Shown in pieces: positions 30,139 through 38,282 of a stretch of DNA of 64,000 bases; positions within the stretch are counted from its first letter, which is position 1; each line of letters begins with the position of its first letter. Below the pieces are notes generated by a model. The model was not told where the DNA came from. It did not search any database and worked only from the letters and a program-made list of their open reading frames with translations. Source of the DNA: Acidimicrobiales bacterium (lineage in GTDB: Bacteria; Actinomycetota; Acidimicrobiia; Acidimicrobiales; Iamiaceae); the NCBI GenBank assembly GCA_035630295.1, contig DASQKY010000005.1:124001-188000 (forward strand), written 5' to 3'. Position numbers and translations under genes: made by a program.

Positions 30139-30942
30139 ATGGATCGCATCGCCGACTACCAGTTCATCCAGCCCCTCGGTGAGGGGAGCAGTGGCAGCTA
30201 CTACCTGGCCGCCGCCCCGCCCCGGCTCGGCATCGCCGCCGACCACGTGGCGGTGAAGGTCCTCCAGGTGGCGGCGGGCGAGGACGCCTTCCACCGCCTC
30301 ACCCGGGAGCTCCGCACCTTCGCCAAGGTCCGCAGCGCCCACCTGGTCACGCTGTACGACGCCGGGCAGGAGGCCGGGCGCTGCTACTACGCCATGGAGT
30401 ACTGCCCCGGCGGCTCCCTGGCCCACCCGGCCCGGGAGCTGAGCCGAGCCGACAAGGTGGCGGCGGTGGCCACCGCGGCCCGGGCCGCCAACGACCTCCA
30501 CGAGGCGGGCATCGCCCACCGCGACATCAAGCCGGCCAACATCCTCCTCACCGACCAGGGGGCCAAGCTCTCCGACCTGGGCCTGGTCCAGGTGCTGGCC
30601 CCGGGCCAGACCATCACCGGGCTGGGCGGCATCGGCTCGGTGGAGTACCTCGACCCGGCCATCATGCGCGGCGAGCGGGCCTCGCGCTCCAGCGACATAT
30701 GGGCCCTGGGCGTCAGCCTCCACCGGGTGCTCAGCGCCCGGGGCGTCTACGGGGACCTGCCCGAGCGCGACCCCCTGCTGGCCGTGCGCCGGGTGCTCTC
30801 CTCCCCGCCGACGCTCGATCCCAGCCTGAGCGACACCGAGGCCGAGTTGGTCCGGCGCTGCCTCGACCCCGACCCCGCGGCCCGGTTCCGCACCGCGGCC
30901 GAGCTGGCCGACGCCCTCGACGCCCTTGGGAGCACGTCATGA
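30139..30942 (+). CDS. Ser/Thr protein kinase, soluble
   Basis: A 267-residue Hanks-type kinase domain with nothing added: no transmembrane helix and no sensor domain. It shows the glycine loop GEGSSGS (14-20), the ATP lysine in VAVK (Lys40), the catalytic loop HRDIKPAN (127-134), DLG in place of DFG (146-148), and a GSVEYLDPAI activation/P+1 segment. All catalytic residues are present, so it should be active. Its stop overlaps the start of the FHA gene (ATGA), so the FHA protein is a likely substrate or reader. Confidence 0.92.
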   Translation: MDRIADYQFIQPLGEGSSGSYYLAAAPPRLGIAADHVAVKVLQVAAGEDAFHRLTRELRTFAKVRSAHLVTLYDAGQEAGRCYYAMEYCPGGSLAHPARELSRADKVAAVATAARAANDLHEAGIAHRDIKPANILLTDQGAKLSDLGLVQVLAPGQTITGLGGIGSVEYLDPAIMRGERASRSSDIWALGVSLHRVLSARGVYGDLPERDPLLAVRRVLSSPPTLDPSLSDTEAELVRRCLDPDPAARFRTAAELADALDALGSTS

Positions 30943-32561
30943 ACCTCGCCGACGGACGTCTCGCCACTGCCCCCGGCACCGACGGCCTGGTGTGCCGCAC
31001 CGCCGGGGCGGTGCTCTTCGTCGCCGCCCGCACGCCGGCCTCCGAGGTCGCCCGCCTGGTGGAGGAGGTCCGCGGCCACGACGAGCCCCAGCCGGCCCGC
31101 ACCCTGGCCCGGCAGCTGGCCATCCTGGTGGGCGGCGACGCCGACACCAGCCTGCCCGGCTTCGCCCTGGTGGCGGCCTCGCCGGGGGGTGTCTACGTGA
31201 AGGCGTATGGCGCCGTGGAGGTCCACCTCCAGGGCACGGCCGGCGAGGAGGTCATCAGCGCGGTGGGCTCCTTCACCGGCGTCGACCGGGAGCTGCCGGG
31301 CCCGTTCCACACCATCGCCGCCCACCGGGCCGGCGAGCCCACGCCCGCCCCCGTCTTCGACATCGACCTGCAGTCGGGCACCGCGGCCGGAGCCGGCTTC
31401 GCCCTCACCATGCTCGCGTCGCCCACCGACGCCGTGCCGGCCAGCCCCCCGCAGGCCGCCCCGCCCGCGTCGGCTCCACCTCCGTCGGCTGCCCCGCCGG
31501 CGGCCGCTCCCCCCGCGGCCGAGCCGTCGCCGGCCCCGCCCCCGGAGGCCGAGAGCATGCCCTACACGGCCTCGGCCTCCACCGAGGCCGCAGCCCAGGA
31601 GGCGGCAGCCCAGGAGGCGGCGGCCGCTGAGGCCTGGACCGCCACCGGCGCCCTGGACCAGCCCACCGCCGCCTGGCACCCGCCCACCGACGAGGTCGAG
31701 GCGGCCCCCCTCCCGGTGGCCGAGCCGCCGGCCGCCACCCCCCCGCCCGGCGCCGAGGTCCCCTCCGCGCCCGTCGACGCCTCCGAGCCGGCCTGGGGCA
31801 CCGCGCCTCCTCCCGCGGCTCCCGAACCGGCGTGGGGGAGCGCCCCCGAGACCGGGCCGCCCCCGTCCGAGCCGCCGTCCGCTCCCCCGTCAGGCCTGGA
31901 GCCGCCCGTGTCGGCGCCGCCCCACGAGCCCGCCACCCTGCCCCCGACGGCCGTGCCGGAGGCCGGTGGCGCCGGCTTCACGTCCCAGCTGCTGGGCGCC
32001 CTCGACCAGGAGGAGCCCGAGGAGCGGGAGCCCCTGCCCCTCGAGCTCGACCCGGCCGAGGTCCGGGCCCCCGACCAGCAGACCAGCGAGGTCCTGGTCC
32101 AGGGCGTGGTCTGCTCTCGGGGCCACTTCAACGACCCCCGGTCGCGGTTCTGCTCGTCGTGCGGGATCTCCATGGTGCAGAACACCCAGATCCTCACCCG
32201 GGGGCCCCGGCCCCCGCTGGGCGTCATCGTGTTCGAGGACGGGGCCACCTTCTCGCTGGCCAGCGACTACGTGGTGGGCCGCCAGCCGGACAGCAGCCCC
32301 CTGGTGCAGTCGGGCGAGGCCCTGCCCCTCCCCGTGGACGACCCGGAGCGCTCCATCTCCCGGGCCCACGCCGAGCTGCGCCTGGTCGACTGGGACGTGC
32401 ACCTGGTGAACCTGTCGGAGACCAACGGCTCCTTCGTGTGGGACCCCACCTCCAACCAGTGGGTCCCCATCCCCGCCGGCCAGTCGGTGATGCTCACCCC
32501 CGGCATGCGCGTGGCCCTGGGCCGTCGCTCCGCCGTCTTCGAGTCCGCCCTCGTCCGCTGA
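30939..32561 (+). CDS. zinc-ribbon and FHA domain protein
   Basis: A 540-residue protein. The N-terminal domain (about 1-165) is unrecognised. A long Pro/Ala/Glu linker follows (about 165-385). A zinc-ribbon, VVCSRGHFNDPRSRFCSSCG, with C-x3-H-x9-C-x2-C spacing lies around 390-410. The C-terminal FHA domain (about 425-535) has YVVGRQPDSSP, SISRAHAELRL and LSETNGSFVW, the residues that bind phosphothreonine. Kinase plus FHA in one operon is a known signalling pair. It overlaps the kinase by 4 nt and is the last gene of the unit. The flavoprotein and membrane protein would be the natural effectors. Confidence 0.85.
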   Translation: MNLADGRLATAPGTDGLVCRTAGAVLFVAARTPASEVARLVEEVRGHDEPQPARTLARQLAILVGGDADTSLPGFALVAASPGGVYVKAYGAVEVHLQGTAGEEVISAVGSFTGVDRELPGPFHTIAAHRAGEPTPAPVFDIDLQSGTAAGAGFALTMLASPTDAVPASPPQAAPPASAPPPSAAPPAAAPPAAEPSPAPPPEAESMPYTASASTEAAAQEAAAQEAAAAEAWTATGALDQPTAAWHPPTDEVEAAPLPVAEPPAATPPPGAEVPSAPVDASEPAWGTAPPPAAPEPAWGSAPETGPPPSEPPSAPPSGLEPPVSAPPHEPATLPPTAVPEAGGAGFTSQLLGALDQEEPEEREPLPLELDPAEVRAPDQQTSEVLVQGVVCSRGHFNDPRSRFCSSCGISMVQNTQILTRGPRPPLGVIVFEDGATFSLASDYVVGRQPDSSPLVQSGEALPLPVDDPERSISRAHAELRLVDWDVHLVNLSETNGSFVWDPTSNQWVPIPAGQSVMLTPGMRVALGRRSAVFESALVR

Positions 32562-32571
32562 CCCACCCCGA

Positions 32572-32620
32572 ACCTGGCACCTTTCCGTACCGCATGGGTA
32601 CGAAAAGGTGCCGAGAACGG
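32572..32620 (+). repeat. palindromic intergenic repeat, family A, copy 3
   Basis: A 49-bp copy identical base for base to that at 33625-33673 and in the same orientation. Its hairpin arms begin CCTGGCACCTTTCCGTACC. It lies between the FHA gene and the broken AbiEi/DUF559 gene. Confidence 0.9.
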
Positions 32621-32672
32621 AGGACGGGGGGAGGAGGGTTGGGCGCCACCGCCAACGGTGACGCTGGGCGCC

Positions 32673-33615
32673 GTGGATGCCGAGTGGAACCCCTTCGGAT
32701 GGCCGGCCCTGGGACGACTGGCAGCCGAGAGCCACGGGATCCTCACCACTGAGCGGATGCTCGACGCCGGCGTCACGACGCCAGGTCACGGCGTGGGTGC
32801 GGAGCGGTCGCCTCGTGCCGATGGCCCGTGGCACCTTCCTGGTGGCCGGCGCCCCCGTCACCTTCGAGGCGCGGGTCCTCGGCGCCGTCTCGGTCCATGG
32901 GACCGAGACGTGGGCCTCACACCGGACGGCGGCCGCGCTCTGGCGAGTGCCCGGTTTCCCCGAGGACCACCGCATCGACCTGCTCCGACCGGTCGACGGG
33001 AGCAACGAGCGACGGGGGGCGGTGATCCACCGGTCCTCGTCGATCCCGATGGAGCACGTGACCGTCCACCGCCGAATCCCGCTGACCACGCCCGCCCGGA
33101 CGCTCATGGACCTGGCCGCGACGATCGGCACCTCGCGTCTGGAGCGGGCCGTCGCCGAGTCCGTGCGCCGCGGCCTGTGCTCGGACGCGAGCCTCCGGGT
33201 CGTGCTGGCCCGGCTCGGAGGTCGCGGGCGACCTGGCACTCGTCGGCTCCGACAAGTCCTGGAGGCCCGAGATCCGGCCGTGCCCACCTCCTCGGAGCTG
33301 GAGGAGCTGGCTCGCGCCACCATCCTCGGTGACGGGCTGACCGAGCCGGAGTGGCAGGTCGACCTCAACGACGGCGAAGGGTGGATCGGTCGCGTCGATG
33401 GCGTCTTCCGGTCAGCCCGGCTCGTCATCGAGCTCGACTCCCGGGAGTGGCACGGCCAGCACACCGATCTCCTGGAGGACGCCCGTCGTGATCGACGCCT
33501 GACCGCCGCTGGCTACGTGGTCGTGAGGATCCGCTGGTCCGATCTGACCCACCGGAGCGACGCGGTCCTGGCCCAGATCCGCGCCCTGCTCGACGCCCGC
33601 ACCCCCGCGGCCTGA
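32673..33615 (+). pseudogene. frameshifted AbiEi-like/DUF559 gene
   Basis: Two frames together encode one protein. The first (from GTG 32673) gives ALGRLAAESHGILTTERMLDAGV, the usual N-terminal winged-helix start of AbiEi-type antitoxin/DUF559 proteins. The second continues RRQVTAWVRSGRLVPMARGTFLV, as the family requires, and runs to 33615. It ends in the DUF559 endonuclease-like fold (RVDGVFRSARLVIELDSREWHG and the following DARRDRRLTAAGYVVVRIRW). The switch falls at about 32772-32780 and needs one extra base to be removed. An intact relative would be about 310 residues. No nucleotidyltransferase toxin is next to it. It is bracketed by two identical family A repeats. A sequencing error remains possible. 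Confidence 0.75.
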
Positions 33616-33624
33616 CCCGAACCG

Positions 33625-33673
33625 ACCTGGCACCTTTCCGTACCGCATGGGTACGAAAAGGTGCCGAGAACGG
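33625..33673 (+). repeat. palindromic intergenic repeat, family A, copy 4
   Basis: Identical to the copy at 32572-32620. It lies between the AbiEi-like pseudogene and the convergent antiporter gene, where it could act as a transcription terminator for both. Confidence 0.9.
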
Positions 33674-33680
33674 GGGGAGA

Positions 33681-35900
33681 TCAGTCGACGGGGGTGGGGG
33701 GGGCGGCCTCGGCGGCGTCGAGGAGGGCCTCCAGGCCGGAGCGTTCCAGCTGGTTGGGGTCGGGGGCCACCAGGAGGACGGGGCAGCCGAGGCGCTCCGC
33801 GTCGGGGCGGGCCCGCTCGACCGGTTCCAGGCCCTCGGGGCCGGCGAAGGGGCGGACCACCGCCACGGCACCGGCGGCGGCCTGAGCGCCCTCCACCGTG
33901 GCCAGGGTGGAGGCCTCGACCCGGCCGGCCCGGCCCAGGGCGGCCAGGCGATCGAGCGCGGACTGGAGCCGGCGGACGGCCCGGCTGCCGGGGGCCAGGC
34001 CGACGACGGTGGGGCCGGTGCCGGCCGGGAGGGCCAGCCGCACGCCGTACTCGAAGGCGGCCACCCCGGGCGCGCCGTCGCCGGCCTCGACCACCGGTGG
34101 CCCGTCGGGGGCCACGGCGCCGACCCGGGGCAGCGGGGCCACCACCACTCCGACGTCGGCGGGGCCGGCGGCGACCAGGGCGGCCACCGTCGACACCCAG
34201 GCCGGGTCCTCCCGGCGGTCGCCGACGAGCACCAGACGGGCCCCCATGCGCTGGGCCTGGGCGGCGATGTCCTCGGCCAGGGAGTCGGTCCGCTGGGAGA
34301 AGGACTGCACCGAGAGGCCGCGGGCCCGCACCCGTTCCTCCAGGCCGCGCAGGGAGTCGAGCTCGGAGGCGATGGTGTCGAGGAAGCTGGACAGCTCCCG
34401 ACCGCCGTCGGTGGCCTGCTGCTGCTCGAAGGAGGTGAGCACCACCTCGGCCGGCATCTGGGAGGCGGCGATGCCGCACGCCATGTCGACCAGCGGCTCG
34501 GCCGACGCCGGGTCGTCGATGGCGACCAGGACCCGGAACGAGATGGCGTCCCCCAACGCGGCCCGCTCGGCCTCGGCGATGTCGTGCTCGATCATCCGGT
34601 CCGGGTAGATCTTCTTGAGCAGGGGCGAGGTCATGATCGTGGTGATGATGGCCATGAGCACCAGGGCCGTGAAGAGGGTGTCGTCGAGCACGCCCTTGTC
34701 ACGCCCGATGGACAGCAGCACCAGCTCGGTCAGGCCCCGGGTGTTCATGAGGGTGCCGATGGCGGCCGAGCGCCGCCACGACATGCCCTGGAACCGCCCG
34801 GCCACCGTGGCCCCCACGAACTTGCCCACACAGGCCACGGCCACGATGGCGGCCAGCACCCCCAGGAAGCTGCCGATGGAGACCTTGCCGACCTTGGCGT
34901 TGAGCCCGGTGACGATGAAGAAGAGCGGCAGGAGGAGGAGCACGGCGATGCTCTCGATGCGCTCCAGGATCTTGTGGGTGAACTCCTCGGCCCCGTCGCG
35001 GGGGAACACCACGCCGAGCATGAAGGCCCCGAAGATCGAGTGGATGCCGATCTTGGACGTGCAGTAGGAGGCGACGAGCAGCAGGCCGAGCACGGCGGCC
35101 AGCACGTCGGGGGTGAGGGTGCCCGCGGCCTTGAACCGGGCATTGAGCTTGGCCAGCACCGGCTTCACCGCGACCGACATGAGGACGCCGAAGCCGATGG
35201 TCAGCCCCATCACCCGGAACAGGTGCACGGCGGGGTTGCCGCCCCCGTCCCCGGTGGTCGACTCGATGACCGCGGTCACCAGGGCCAGCAACGACCAGGC
35301 CAGGATGTCGTCGATGGCCGCGCAGGCCAGCGCCACCGCGCCCACCGTGGTGCCCTGCATGCGTCGCTCGTGGAGGATCCGGGCCAGCACCGGGAAGGCC
35401 GTGACCGACATGGACGCGCCGATGAAGAGGGCGAAGGGGATGAAGTCGATGCCGTCGGGCAGGTAGGTGTCGTGGATGGCCCAGGCCAGGCCGAAGCCGA
35501 GGGCGAAGGGGAAGATCACCGAGGTCAGCGAGACCCCGGCCGCCAACCGCTCCTTGCCCTTGATCAGCTTCATGTCCAGCTCCAGGCCGACCACGAACAT
35601 GAAGATGATGAGGCCCACCTCGGCCAGCACCTTCAGGAAGGGCCGGGCCTCGGCCGGGAACAGCGTGTCGCTGAGGGGCTCACTCAGGTTGAACAGCTCG
35701 GTGATGGTGCCCGAGCCCAGCAGCATCGGCCCGAGGGCCAGGCCGGCAAGGATCTCCCCGACCACCGGGGGTTGGCCGATGCGTCGGAAGAGGGCCCCGA
35801 TCAGGCGGGCCACCACCAGGATGATGGCCACGTCGAGGAGGACCCAGGCCACGGTGGCCTCGTCCACTCCCCCACCGGCGGCAAGGATCAGCCCCGACAT
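33681..35900 (-). CDS. CPA2-type cation/proton antiporter with USP-like tail
   Basis: A 739-residue membrane protein. Residues of about 15-440 form a 12-13-helix Na+/H+ or K+/H+ exchanger domain of the KefB/GerN type: GQPPVVGEILAGLALGPMLLG (helix 2), FMFVVGLELDMKLIKG, ACAAIDDILAWSLLA with the ion-binding Asp pair, and IGTLMNTRGLTELVLL. Residues of about 455-735 hold two universal-stress-protein-like halves (FRVLVAIDDPASAEPLVDMA; ARLVLVGDRRED). The start is ATG 35900 with GGAGGAG upstream. A longer in-frame extension belongs to other genes. An XRE regulator precedes it on the same strand. Ion preference cannot be read from the sequence. Confidence 0.9.
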   Translation of the reverse strand: MSGLILAAGGGVDEATVAWVLLDVAIILVVARLIGALFRRIGQPPVVGEILAGLALGPMLLGSGTITELFNLSEPLSDTLFPAEARPFLKVLAEVGLIIFMFVVGLELDMKLIKGKERLAAGVSLTSVIFPFALGFGLAWAIHDTYLPDGIDFIPFALFIGASMSVTAFPVLARILHERRMQGTTVGAVALACAAIDDILAWSLLALVTAVIESTTGDGGGNPAVHLFRVMGLTIGFGVLMSVAVKPVLAKLNARFKAAGTLTPDVLAAVLGLLLVASYCTSKIGIHSIFGAFMLGVVFPRDGAEEFTHKILERIESIAVLLLLPLFFIVTGLNAKVGKVSIGSFLGVLAAIVAVACVGKFVGATVAGRFQGMSWRRSAAIGTLMNTRGLTELVLLSIGRDKGVLDDTLFTALVLMAIITTIMTSPLLKKIYPDRMIEHDIAEAERAALGDAISFRVLVAIDDPASAEPLVDMACGIAASQMPAEVVLTSFEQQQATDGGRELSSFLDTIASELDSLRGLEERVRARGLSVQSFSQRTDSLAEDIAAQAQRMGARLVLVGDRREDPAWVSTVAALVAAGPADVGVVVAPLPRVGAVAPDGPPVVEAGDGAPGVAAFEYGVRLALPAGTGPTVVGLAPGSRAVRRLQSALDRLAALGRAGRVEASTLATVEGAQAAAGAVAVVRPFAGPEGLEPVERARPDAERLGCPVLLVAPDPNQLERSGLEALLDAAEAAPPTPVD

Positions 35901-36024
35901 CGCTCCTCCATCTCCGGGGTCGCCCCGGCTCTGCGCCGGCCACCCGGCCGGATCAGGCGGGGCACACAGTACGACTCCCGCCCACCGGCCGCGCCCGAGA
36001 CCGGCAGGGGACCCGACCCCCGGC

Positions 36025-36300
36025 TCAGCGGGCCCCGACCGGCCAGGGGAAGAGGGCGGCAGGAGGCAGGTCGAGGGCGGCGGCCAGGCGGAGCTTGAGC
36101 TTGTCGTGGGGGCAGATCTCGCCGTGCTCGACCTTGCTGATGGTCTGCTGGGACACGCCGCACGCCCGGGCCAGGGCCAGCTGGCTGAGGCGCCGGCTGC
36201 GGCGGGCGTCGGCGACGCGCATGCCCCACTCGTCCGTGGGCACCTCGGCGAGGGCAGGTGGGGCGATGACGCGGATGGTGACGTCGAGCGGGGAGGGCAT
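36025..36300 (-). CDS. XRE-family regulator
   Basis: A 91-residue protein: a short N-terminal part, then a Cro/C1-type HTH, WGMRVADARRSRRLSQLALA followed by CGVSQQTISKVEHGE (residues 32-68). ATG 36300 lies 6 nt after CATAGT, a -10 box for a leaderless mRNA. It precedes the antiporter gene by 124 nt on the same strand and is divergent from the XRE-ImmA pair. It could regulate the antiporter, itself or the divergent unit. Confidence 0.85.
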   Translation of the reverse strand: MPSPLDVTIRVIAPPALAEVPTDEWGMRVADARRSRRLSQLALARACGVSQQTISKVEHGEICPHDKLKLRLAAALDLPPAALFPWPVGAR

Positions 36301-36306
36301 GGTCGA

Positions 36307-36312
36307 ACTATG
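36307..36312 (-). promoter_or_regulatory. -10 box of the minus-strand XRE gene
   Basis: CATAGT lies 6 nt upstream of ATG 36300. It is the left member of a divergent promoter pair. Confidence 0.45.
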
Positions 36313-36336
36313 ACCCGTGGAGGGCGAGAGTGAACT

Positions 36337-36354
36337 CGTTTCCAGCGTGAAACG
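36337..36354. promoter_or_regulatory. candidate operator 1 in the XRE divergent region
   Basis: CGTTTCCAGCGTGAAACG: perfect 6-bp inverted arms separated by 6 bp. It lies near the expected -35 of the minus-strand XRE promoter. Confidence 0.5.
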
Positions 36355-36403
36355 TCGGACTGGGGTGGAAAAAGCGTCTGACCAGGACACGAGACGCAGG
36401 GTT

Positions 36404-36420
36404 CACGCCTGGCAGGCGTG
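36404..36420. promoter_or_regulatory. candidate operator 2 in the XRE divergent region
   Basis: CACGCCTGGCAGGCGTG is a perfect 8+1+8 palindrome. It ends one base before the AACACT -10 box of the XRE-ImmA unit, an ideal position for repression. Confidence 0.6.
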
Positions 36421-36421
36421 G

Positions 36422-36427
36422 AACACT
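36422..36427 (+). promoter_or_regulatory. -10 box of the XRE-ImmA unit
   Basis: AACACT lies 6 nt before the GTG at 36434, giving a leaderless mRNA. It directly abuts candidate operator 2. Confidence 0.45.
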
Positions 36428-36433
36428 GGCTCG

Positions 36434-36793
36434 GTGCCCTCCTCACCCCGCACCGCTCTGGCCGAGCGGCTCCGCGCCGAGCTCAGAGCGTCCGGCGTCA
36501 GCCAGGCCAGCCTGGCCGAACAGGTCGGCGTCAGCCAGCAGACGGTCTCGAAGTGGCTGACGGCCGAGACCCAACCGAGGCCCAAGCTGCTGGGGGCGCT
36601 GGCCCGGGCGCTGGGGATGGACGTCAACGAGCTGTCGGCGGCCCTGGTCGCCGACGACGCCGACCCGCCGTCACCCGATCGACTGACCGAGATGCGGGTG
36701 GCGGCCCTCGATCGGCGCATCCGGGACCTCTCGCCCGACCAGCTGTCCCGGCTCGAGGCCTACGTGCGCGGGCTGCTCGACGGCCGGAGCTGA
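36434..36793 (+). CDS. XRE-family regulator coupled to ImmA
   Basis: A 119-residue protein. A Cro/C1 HTH near the N-terminus (LAERLRAELRASGVSQASLA, then EQVGVSQQTVSKWLTAET) spans about residues 6-60. A C-terminal helical part is MRVAALDRRIRDLSPDQLSR and onward. GTG 36434 is preferred over an upstream ATG because it begins right at the domain and after the -10 box. It is followed after 6 nt by an ImmA/IrrE-type protease gene, the classical repressor-protease pairing of mobile elements and stress circuits (ImmR-ImmA; DdrO-IrrE). Confidence 0.85.
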   Translation: MPSSPRTALAERLRAELRASGVSQASLAEQVGVSQQTVSKWLTAETQPRPKLLGALARALGMDVNELSAALVADDADPPSPDRLTEMRVAALDRRIRDLSPDQLSRLEAYVRGLLDGRS

Positions 36794-36799
36794 CCGGCG

Positions 36800-37261
36800 G
36801 TGGAGCTGGCGGACCAGGCTCCCGACCCGCCCTGGGACCCGTGGGCCGCCCTCCGGGCCCGGCCCCACGTCGAGCTGCGCTTCGCCCCGGAGGCGGCCCT
36901 GACCGGGGGCGCCATGCTGGTGTCGGGGCCGGGTCGGGCCATCGTCGTCCTGGACCCGGCGCTGGATCGGCGGGCCCGGCGCTGCGCCCTGGCCCACGAG
37001 CTGGTCCACGAGGAGCGGGGCGGCGGCTGCGACGGCCACGGCCTGCCGGAGTGGTTGGACGACGTCGTCGCCCGCGACGAGGCCGCCGTCAACCGGGAGG
37101 TGGCGATCCGCCTCGTGCCCCGCCGTGCCCTGCAGCACCTGGTCGAGCAGCGCGGCGGCCTGGGTGAGGGCGTGGCCCCGTGGGAGGTGGCCGACGCCTT
37201 CGACGTCGACGACACGGTCGCCGCCCTGGCCCTCAGCCTGCTGGCCGCGGCGCCGGCCTGA
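36800..37261 (+). CDS. ImmA/IrrE-family metallopeptidase
   Basis: A 153-residue soluble protein with the zinc motif ALAHELVHEERG (HExxH around residues 66-70) and a downstream DEAAVNREVAIRLV block that supplies the third ligand and the typical helix. This family cleaves or inactivates the XRE repressor encoded next to it. The start is GTG 36800, 6 nt after the XRE stop, so the two are one operon. No integrase or recombinase is nearby, which speaks for a resident stress circuit rather than an intact mobile element. Confidence 0.85.
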   Translation: MELADQAPDPPWDPWAALRARPHVELRFAPEAALTGGAMLVSGPGRAIVVLDPALDRRARRCALAHELVHEERGGGCDGHGLPEWLDDVVARDEAAVNREVAIRLVPRRALQHLVEQRGGLGEGVAPWEVADAFDVDDTVAALALSLLAAAPA

Positions 37262-37305
37262 GGCCCGGCGGAAGGGGTCGGCCCGGGGCGGGTGCCGGCC
37301 TGCCC

Positions 37306-37311
37306 TAGGGT
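37306..37311 (+). promoter_or_regulatory. -10 box of the ABC exporter operon (leaderless)
   Basis: TAGGGT lies 8 nt upstream of the GTG at 37320. Confidence 0.45.
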
Positions 37312-37319
37312 CGGGCGCC

Positions 37320-38282
37320 GTGAGCGCCGCCGCCCCCGCGCCCCCGACCCCGGTGGTCGCCACCGCCGGGGTGGTGAAGTGGTGGGGGTCGACCCTGGCC
37401 CTGGCCGGGGCCGAGGTGGTGGTGGGCACGGGCGTGACCGGGCTGCTGGGCGCCAACGGCTCGGGCAAGACGACCCTCTTCGGCCTGCTGCTCGGCCTGC
37501 ACCGCCCCGACGAGGGGACGATCCGGGTGCTGGGCCTCGACCCCACCGAGGCCGGCCCCGAGGTGCGGGCCCGGGTGGGCTACTCCCCCGAGCACCACTC
37601 GCTGCCCCCCGACGTGAAGGCGGTCGACTTCGTGCGCCACGTGGGCGAGCTCCACGGCCTGCCCCGGCGCGAGGCCACGGGCCGGGCCTCGGACGTGCTG
37701 TGGCAGGTGGGCCTGGGCGAGGAGCGGATCCGCCCGCTGGGCACCATGTCCACCGGGCAGCGCCAGCGGGTCAAGCTGGCCCAGGCCATCGTGCACGACC
37801 CCGTCCTGGTCCTGCTGGACGAGCCCACCGAGGGCCTCGACCCCGTGCAGCGGGACGACATGCTGGCCCTCATCCGGCGGGTGGGCCACGACTTCGGCAT
37901 CCACGTGATCCTGTCCAGCCACGTCCTCGACGAGGTCGAGCGGGTGGCCGACGGGGCGGTGATCCTCCACGCCGGGCAGGTGGTGAGCAGCGGGTCGCTC
38001 TCCGAGCTGCAGGCGTCGAGCACGGGCGGCGTGGTCCTGGAGGTGGCCGGCGACCCCGAGCCGTTCTACGCCGCCATCCGGTCCCACGGCGTGCCCCTCT
38101 ACGTGGACGGGGACCGGATCTTCGTCGAGGGCGGTGAGGACGCCTTCGACCTGGTGCGGGACGAGCTGGCCCGCCTGGACCTGCCCGTGCGCCGGCTCGA
38201 GCCCCGCCGCCGGTCGCTGGAGGAGGTCTTCCTGTCGGCCGGCCTCACCGGTGGGCAGGCCCGGGCCGGGGCGACGTCGTGA
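37320..38282 (+). CDS. ABC exporter ATPase 1
   Basis: A 320-residue DRA/CcmA-type ATP-binding subunit with Walker A GANGSGKTT (around 48), signature MSTGQRQRVKLAQAIVHDP, Walker B VLVLLDEPTEGLDPVQ and the H-loop VILSSHVLDEVERV. A C-terminal extension of about 90 residues (FYAAIRSHGVPLYVDGDRIF) is common in this class. It starts at GTG 37320 and overlaps the next permease gene by 4 nt (GTGA). The cargo is unknown. Confidence 0.93.
   Translation: MSAAAPAPPTPVVATAGVVKWWGSTLALAGAEVVVGTGVTGLLGANGSGKTTLFGLLLGLHRPDEGTIRVLGLDPTEAGPEVRARVGYSPEHHSLPPDVKAVDFVRHVGELHGLPRREATGRASDVLWQVGLGEERIRPLGTMSTGQRQRVKLAQAIVHDPVLVLLDEPTEGLDPVQRDDMLALIRRVGHDFGIHVILSSHVLDEVERVADGAVILHAGQVVSSGSLSELQASSTGGVVLEVAGDPEPFYAAIRSHGVPLYVDGDRIFVEGGEDAFDLVRDELARLDLPVRRLEPRRRSLEEVFLSAGLTGGQARAGATS

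Noticed and set aside
32572-33673. An insertion sequence bounded by the two identical 49-bp repeats
   Set aside because: The repeats are direct, not inverted, the enclosed gene is not a transposase, no target-site duplication is seen, and the same repeat occurs alone elsewhere.
35901-36024. A riboswitch before the antiporter gene
   Set aside because: The likely 5' UTR is only about 60 nt and shows no conserved riboswitch motif such as the c-di-AMP (ydaO) core.
36025-37261. A prophage or integrative element remnant around the XRE/ImmA genes
   Set aside because: No integrase, excisionase, replication or structural phage gene, and no att-like repeat around it; base composition equals that of the neighbours.
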